From positions 1 through 33,271 of IMG/VR virus record IMGVR_UViG_3300023116_000177: DNA of 33,271 nt. The stretch is one strand, 5' to 3'. Positions 29,805-33,271 of the stretch are shown one piece after another. Each line of letters starts with the position of its first letter. Within the stretch, counting starts at the first letter, position 1. Position numbers and translations under genes: made by a program. The notes under the pieces are model-generated. The model was not told where the DNA came from and searched no databases. It saw only the letters and a program-made list of their open reading frames with translations. The DNA comes from a virus.

Positions 29805-30705
29805 AACAGATGTAGATCTAATGATTAATGAATTGGAGAAAAACCCTAATTCACCGATATCTCAAAAACTACTCCATCCTTATAAGGCGAGGGAGTTTGC
29901 TATCTCTTGCGTTAAAAATAATATGGAAATCCCTGAAAAAATTGTTGACGTTTTATGTAAAAGTCCCGAATTTTCATATTATGTGATTATCGATTTTCTC
30001 GATTATGAATATGATGTCACTTTAGGATATAGGAATTTAAAACCTAACGAAGAAAAGAAGAGTGAAATCCCTGAAAAGTTACTTCTTTCCGTAGCCCAAC
30101 ATGACGCTTACGCACAACATTTGTCGATAATGCTTATCGAAAGAAGCAAATTAATACCACTTGATATTGCCGATGTGTTAATCCAATCCCCTAATCATTG
30201 TTATAGTTACACAACTGAAGTCCTTCTCCCTAATCGTATAAAACCCTCAGAAACTTTCATACGAAGAATATCTGAAGATCCATTCACCTCTCTTAACTTT
30301 GCCAGAACACTCATTAAAGCTAAACTAGATGTTCCAGACATAATATTCGACGCTATTATAAAGGATGAAGACACAAGAACTCAATTCGCTGTCAGTACAG
30401 TAGCTAGTCAGTGGGAGCTTCCCGATAAGTTCATCCACGCAATCGCTACCGATTCATATGATTCATATAGATTAGTACACGCAATGCTTTATCAAGGAAG
30501 AAAAGATATTTCAGAAGTGCCCAAAGAACTTATTAATGCTGTGGCCAAAGACGAAGCAGATTCATTTAAGTTGATGGGTTATTTACAGCGCGAATTTAAA
30601 ATGGAAGTCCCACCTGCAATCTCGAATAGTGCTAAAAAGTATTTTATGTATCGAGAGGAAAGATTTAACGAAAATTACTTCGAAAAACTCTATAAACAAC
30701 TGTGA
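29791..30705 (+). CDS. Helical-repeat paralog 5 with C-terminal tag
   Basis: 304 residues and the cleanest repeat member, overlapping paralog 4 by 14 bases. Family N-terminus: NKTDVDLMINELEKNPNSPI. Seven hairpins start IPEKIVDVLCKSPEFSY, IPEKLLLSVAQHDAY, IPLDIADVLIQSPNHCY, PSETFIRRISEDPFTS, VPDIIFDAIIKDEDT, LPDKFIHAIATDSYDSY, VPKELINAVAKDEAD, mostly 29 residues apart. A short last one is VPPAISNSAKKY. The end NENYFEKLYKQL is the tag. An AAAGGA site lies in the tag codons of paralog 4. It closes the plus-strand cluster. Function unknown. Confidence 0.82.
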   Translation: MYFNKTDVDLMINELEKNPNSPISQKLLHPYKAREFAISCVKNNMEIPEKIVDVLCKSPEFSYYVIIDFLDYEYDVTLGYRNLKPNEEKKSEIPEKLLLSVAQHDAYAQHLSIMLIERSKLIPLDIADVLIQSPNHCYSYTTEVLLPNRIKPSETFIRRISEDPFTSLNFARTLIKAKLDVPDIIFDAIIKDEDTRTQFAVSTVASQWELPDKFIHAIATDSYDSYRLVHAMLYQGRKDISEVPKELINAVAKDEADSFKLMGYLQREFKMEVPPAISNSAKKYFMYREERFNENYFEKLYKQL

Positions 30706-30873
30706 ATTTTAATAAATATTTGTAGATAACAGAAAGGTTAGGAAGGTAAAGGGATTCCGAAAAAAGAGAAAATATAAAATACGATGACCGTCGATTCTTA
30801 TATTAAACAATTCCCTAAGTCTGGAAACGTGACTATATTTTCTAACCTATTCTTTATAAAAAAAAATGAAGAA
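30706..30873. other. Intergenic region with a late-like motif and no convincing gene
   Basis: AATAAATATTTG stands at 30711-30722. AGGTTAG (from about 30736) and CTAACCT (about 30843-30849) could pair over roughly 100 bases, which might mean a structured RNA. A 36-codon ATG frame at 30784-30894 has no ribosome site and runs into the convergent gene. I see nothing firmly supportable here. Confidence 0.3.
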
Positions 30874-31317
30874 TTAAAATTCCTCATTCCTTGATTCTAA
30901 ATAATCATCAACTATAATACCAAAGTTTACTCTGTATTCTTTGACCCATTTGTCGTAATCGGCCACATCTACAAAAAATTCAACTTCTACATCACCTAAA
31001 TCGTCACTAACCTTCTTCTTTAATGCATTTATGATTAGTTCCTTTAACGGGAGATATTCATCACCGTCATAATGATTATAATTTTGCATGTCATCTTTGA
31101 CTTGAAGAACAGTTCGATCAAATTCATTTCTGTACTTTTCTTTTAATTCTGTTAAAGTAATAGCAGCATCAATAATAATACCCACAGGAGAATCACCTAA
31201 AACCATGCGGAAAGTGGGTTCGCTGAAATTTGTCTCTTCTTTTAAGAGAGAAGCGCGATCCTTTTTTTGCTGGTAGTTGTTAGTGTAAGTTTCAGATAAA
31301 GTAGTAAAATTTGACAT
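30874..31317 (-). CDS. Unknown acidic protein
   Basis: 147 residues. The N-terminal about 35 are Thr/Asn/Lys-rich (MSNFTTLSETYTNNY), then PTFRMVLGDSPVGIIIDAAITLTELKEKY, a charged helix, LPLKELIINALKKKV, and a C-terminal strand-helix pattern VEVEFFVDVADYDKWV. It is preceded on its strand by ACTAAATACTTAAAA, the late-like element. The N-terminus is not close enough to the tag to be counted. No family recognised. Confidence 0.65.
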   Translation of the reverse strand: MSNFTTLSETYTNNYQQKKDRASLLKEETNFSEPTFRMVLGDSPVGIIIDAAITLTELKEKYRNEFDRTVLQVKDDMQNYNHYDGDEYLPLKELIINALKKKVSDDLGDVEVEFFVDVADYDKWVKEYRVNFGIIVDDYLESRNEEF

Positions 31318-31325
31318 AATAATGA

Positions 31326-31340
31326 TTTTAAGTATTTAGT
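31326..31340 (-). promoter_or_regulatory. Late-like motif before the gene ending at 30874
   Basis: The minus strand reads ACTAAATACTTAAAA about ten bases before the ATG at 31317; the TAAATACTTAAAA part is identical to the sheath element. Confidence 0.5.
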
Positions 31341-31349
31341 CATTTCCAA

Positions 31350-31377
31350 TTGACAAATGCTGAAAATAATGTAAAAT
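31350..31377 (+). promoter_or_regulatory. Sigma70-like promoter for the YqeY-like operon
   Basis: Perfect TTGACA (31350-31355), 16-base spacer and TAAAAT (31372-31377), 14 bases before AGGAGA. It is the strongest host-type promoter in the window and points to early or middle expression of the genes to its right. Confidence 0.7.
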
Positions 31378-31399
31378 ATTTCAAAATCAGGAGAAAAAG

Positions 31400-31831
31400 A
31401 TGACACTCTACGACACAATCAAAGAACGCATAACCGAATGCATGAAGGAAGGGAATACGTTTGAACGCGATACCCTTCGAACGGTTATTGGGGAAATTCA
31501 ATCTAAAACAATCTCAACAGGTAAAGAAGCCACTAATGAAATGGTTGAAAAAACACTCACCACGTTCAAGGAGAATGCACTTGAATGTAAGGGATATACT
31601 GACCATAATAAGGATGTGGAAGCTGAAATTGCTATCTATGAGCAGTTTATACCTGAATACGCAACTGTAGAGGATATTATAAATCTTCTAAGTCCTATTA
31701 AAGAAAAGCTTATAGGGGCAAAGGCTGACGGTCCCGCTACTGGTATGGCAATTGGTTTCCTTAAAAAGACAGATGCCAAGATTCAAGGTAAGGATGTGGC
31801 AAGTGCTGTTGGTATGATTCGAGGGGCCTAA
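31400..31831 (+). CDS. yqeY: GatB/YqeY-domain protein
   Basis: 143 residues. The pattern matches YqeY: an N-terminal IKERITECMKEGNTFERDTLRTVIGEIQ helix pair, a middle AEIAIYEQFIPEYATVEDI (family form: E-x-x-h-x-x-y-LP-x-x-x-s-x-x-E), and a C-terminal GMAIGFLKKTDAKIQGKDVASAVG. In bacteria the fold resembles the tRNA-binding tail of GatB, but stand-alone YqeY has no proven reaction. It is the first gene after a host-type promoter with AGGAGA before its ATG. No tag. Length is the usual one for the family (about 147). Confidence 0.92.
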   Translation: MTLYDTIKERITECMKEGNTFERDTLRTVIGEIQSKTISTGKEATNEMVEKTLTTFKENALECKGYTDHNKDVEAEIAIYEQFIPEYATVEDIINLLSPIKEKLIGAKADGPATGMAIGFLKKTDAKIQGKDVASAVGMIRGA

Positions 31832-31833
31832 TC

Positions 31834-32124
31834 ATGGACGGACTGATTACAAAATGGATTAGGGAACTTAACAAGGGGAACCATGTTGTTTTAACAGAAG
31901 AATCTATACCTAAGCTTATGATGTTGCGTGGAAAAATGCAACATTTGGAAAGTGCAACCAATAGAATGTTAGAAATCATAAAAGATGGAACTAAACAACA
32001 AAGAGAAATGGCTAAGTGGATAGACATCGGCGCGTCCGCATATTCTGATGAAATTGGTCGAGAAACGCCACGCCCCTTAACACTACCTTGTGACGCAGCA
32101 CTAGGATGGGATGGTATCGAATGA
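31834..32124 (+). CDS. Unknown small protein
   Basis: 96 residues, starting two bases after the YqeY-like stop. The body is one long helix (LMMLRGKMQHLESATNRMLEIIKDG, then QQREMAKWIDIGAS) followed by a Pro-rich end (RETPRPLTLPCDAALGWDGIE). The stop overlaps the next ATG as ATGA, indicating coupled translation. No family recognised. Confidence 0.65.
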   Translation: MDGLITKWIRELNKGNHVVLTEESIPKLMMLRGKMQHLESATNRMLEIIKDGTKQQREMAKWIDIGASAYSDEIGRETPRPLTLPCDAALGWDGIE

Positions 32125-32513
32125 GTGAAAATCAAGAACCACACCCATTAATAAGGGAATTCCTCAACGAAATGAAAGAAATGGAAAATTACGTTAAGGA
32201 AAAAACCTTTTTAAAAACATTAAATGAGGTGAAGTCTTTCATGAAAGAGAAAGAAGTCGAATGGATAGATTCAGAAGAAATCTTATATTGTCCAGATGAC
32301 TTCCCATTTTCCCTTGAAGATTTCTTTTATTTAGTCGATGCTATAACTCATTATAACGATCACTTGGAAGAATCTAAACAAGTAGAGGAAAAAGACAATC
32401 CTTTCGAACATAGAGTATGTGAATACGACGGATTAATTTTTAGGGTTATGAGTGGACAAGGTACCATGTCTCAGATTATTGAAAAAGGGAAATATTATGA
32501 AACCTTCCATTAA
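32121..32513 (+). CDS. Unknown acidic protein
   Basis: 130 residues from the ATG at 32121, chosen because it overlaps the previous stop as ATGA; an in-frame ATG 15 bases upstream is possible. It is acidic, with helices (IREFLNEMKEMENYVKEK, LNEVKSFMKEKE) and a conserved-looking DDFPFSLEDFFYLVDAI segment. The C-terminus overlaps the next small gene by 17 bases. No family recognised. Confidence 0.65.
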   Translation: MSENQEPHPLIREFLNEMKEMENYVKEKTFLKTLNEVKSFMKEKEVEWIDSEEILYCPDDFPFSLEDFFYLVDAITHYNDHLEESKQVEEKDNPFEHRVCEYDGLIFRVMSGQGTMSQIIEKGKYYETFH

Positions 32514-32691
32514 TTATATGGTCAATGAATTATACAACACACGTAAAAATAATGTGAAAAACAATTTGTTTAATACTTTATCTACTCCGCTTTTTAGTAG
32601 AGTTATGGATTTAATCGAAAATGAAATAGATAATGGAATAGATTTGTTTATCGTGAGAGATATGCAGTCAAATATTACAGTGCATTTTTAA
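32497..32691 (+). CDS. Very small unknown protein
   Basis: 64 residues from an ATG at 32497 with AAAGGGA nine bases upstream; an ATG 45 bases earlier in the same frame lacks such a site. It contains a helix-rich middle (NNLFNTLSTPLFSRVMDLIENEID) and ends in strands (LFIVRDMQSNITVHF). Its stop TAA shares the A of the following ATG. Possibly the first of the run of short proteins at the right edge. Confidence 0.55.
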   Translation: MKPSINYMVNELYNTRKNNVKNNLFNTLSTPLFSRVMDLIENEIDNGIDLFIVRDMQSNITVHF

Positions 32692-32909
32692 TGTTGAGAT
32701 TATCCACAATTTTAACGACGAACACTTCTTCGGACGCTTTCGACAAGATGATATTTAAAGTGAATAGCCTAGTGTATACTGAAGTGGACGCTAAACTAAC
32801 CAATGAGATATTCTATTCTATACGCCCTTGGGTTCGTGCGTCTTTTAGGGACGTTTCAATGAAAAACTCACTTCATCGAACGATGTTACACGAAAAGGTT
32901 AGTATTTAA
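32691..32909 (+). CDS. Very small unknown protein, member of a short-paralog run
   Basis: 72 residues, with its ATG overlapping the previous stop by one base. The second half, EVDAKLTNEIFYSIRPWVRASFRDV, has hydrophobic or aromatic residues spaced about every four positions, a pattern it shares loosely with the next two proteins. No motif or signal peptide. The DNA just before the next gene holds GAAAAGG and the next ATG. Confidence 0.5.
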   Translation: MLRLSTILTTNTSSDAFDKMIFKVNSLVYTEVDAKLTNEIFYSIRPWVRASFRDVSMKNSLHRTMLHEKVSI

Positions 32910-32911
32910 TT

Positions 32912-33097
32912 ATGAAAAAAATATCACCAGAATTTTATAACAGTATGAATAATTTAAGTAGAACCCTATTAAACGCCTCCCCCTGTGCCAAGGCGACCTT
33001 TGAAAATATTTCGCAAGATATGCATGGAGAATTTCGTAGATCTTTAAGATTAGCCATTCGTAGTCATCTCCATAGAGACCAATATGTTAGAACTTGA
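32912..33097 (+). CDS. Very small unknown protein, member of a short-paralog run
   Basis: 61 residues starting two bases after the previous stop. ATFENISQDMHGEFRRSLRLAIRSHLHRD repeats the every-four-residue spacing and the R-S/R-x-H/L ending seen in its neighbours. It is basic. It overlaps the last small gene by 14 bases. No family recognised. Confidence 0.5.
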   Translation: MKKISPEFYNSMNNLSRTLLNASPCAKATFENISQDMHGEFRRSLRLAIRSHLHRDQYVRT

Positions 33098-33251
33098 AAA
33101 ACATTTGAAATATTTGCCTGCTTCACGAACGTGGAGGGGTATAAAGGATCAAATCACATACGAGGTTAGATGGAAAGTTCGATCTACTTTGTGGCATGGG
33201 ATTACAGACGTTTATAGAGCTATAAAGTTGAGTGAAGATGTATTTATTTAA
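33084..33251 (+). CDS. Very small unknown protein, member of a short-paralog run
   Basis: 55 residues from the ATG at 33084 to TAA at 33249-33251, overlapping the previous gene by 14 bases. WRGIKDQITYEVRWKVRSTLWHGITDVYRAI shows the V-x-x-x-V/W spacing more clearly than its neighbours, pointing to a single amphipathic helix. Start lacks a strong ribosome site and probably depends on coupling. Confidence 0.5.
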   Translation: MLELEKHLKYLPASRTWRGIKDQITYEVRWKVRSTLWHGITDVYRAIKLSEDVFI

Positions 33252-33271
33252 ACCGATAAAAATTTCAAAAG

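Noticed and set aside
30784-30894. 36-codon plus-strand frame after the last repeat paralog
   Set aside because: No ribosome site, no recognisable composition, and it ends inside the convergent gene.
1-33271. CRISPR array, insertion sequence, integrase or attachment site
   Set aside because: No regularly spaced direct repeats, transposase or recombinase signatures were seen on either strand.

Overview
The window is a piece of an AT-rich tailed-phage genome of the T4-like myovirus type. The evidence is a contractile tail sheath whose C-terminal block matches T4 gp18, a gp19-type tail tube, a gp17-type large terminase, T4-style late-promoter motifs (ATAAATA cores) before many genes, a tRNA-Tyr, hsp20, and very tight overlapping gene packing. 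All three stop codons are used, so the standard bacterial code fits. The absence of photosynthesis genes leaves the host open.

Layout. Positions 1-9700 (minus strand) hold the packaging and tail module: a terminase broken into two genes, a frameshifted tube-like gene, sheath, tube, tRNA-Tyr, and a second tube-like protein running off the left edge. Homing endonucleases sit at two places: GIY-YIG between the terminase halves and HNH between sheath and tube. Positions 9800-12000 (plus) hold a charge-polarised acidic protein and a nucleotidyltransferase-fold protein. Positions 11950-15410 (minus) are small unknown and zinc-ribbon genes plus a second acidic protein. Positions 15479-17962 (plus) carry a metallopeptidase/VWA protein and two small companions. 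Positions 17925-22941 (minus) carry a DUF1353-like protein, several tagged unknowns, a poly-lysine protein, hsp20 and a CCA-adding-type enzyme. Positions 23015-30705 (mostly plus) hold a family of at least five paralogous helical-repeat proteins, one fused to an HEXXH peptidase-like domain. Positions 31400-33271 look like a small-gene module behind a host sigma70-like promoter: YqeY-like, unknowns and very short proteins.

Three things stand out. First, the terminase carries two unrelated inteins. A contiguous mini-intein with a class 3 (WCT) signature lies inside Walker A. A split intein lies just before Walker B, its halves separated by a GIY-YIG endonuclease gene, so active TerL needs both cis and trans protein splicing. 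Second, a short peptide of the type F-x-x-[LV]-Y-x-x-[IVL]-[IL]-x-E recurs at the N-terminus, the C-terminus or inside about eighteen otherwise unrelated proteins. It resembles T4 capsid-targeting/prohead-protease sequences and suggests that much of this region encodes cargo packed into the capsid. Third, the helical-repeat paralogs share an N-terminal signature, a roughly 29-residue repeat and the C-terminal version of that tag. The codons for the tag also provide the Shine-Dalgarno of the next gene.
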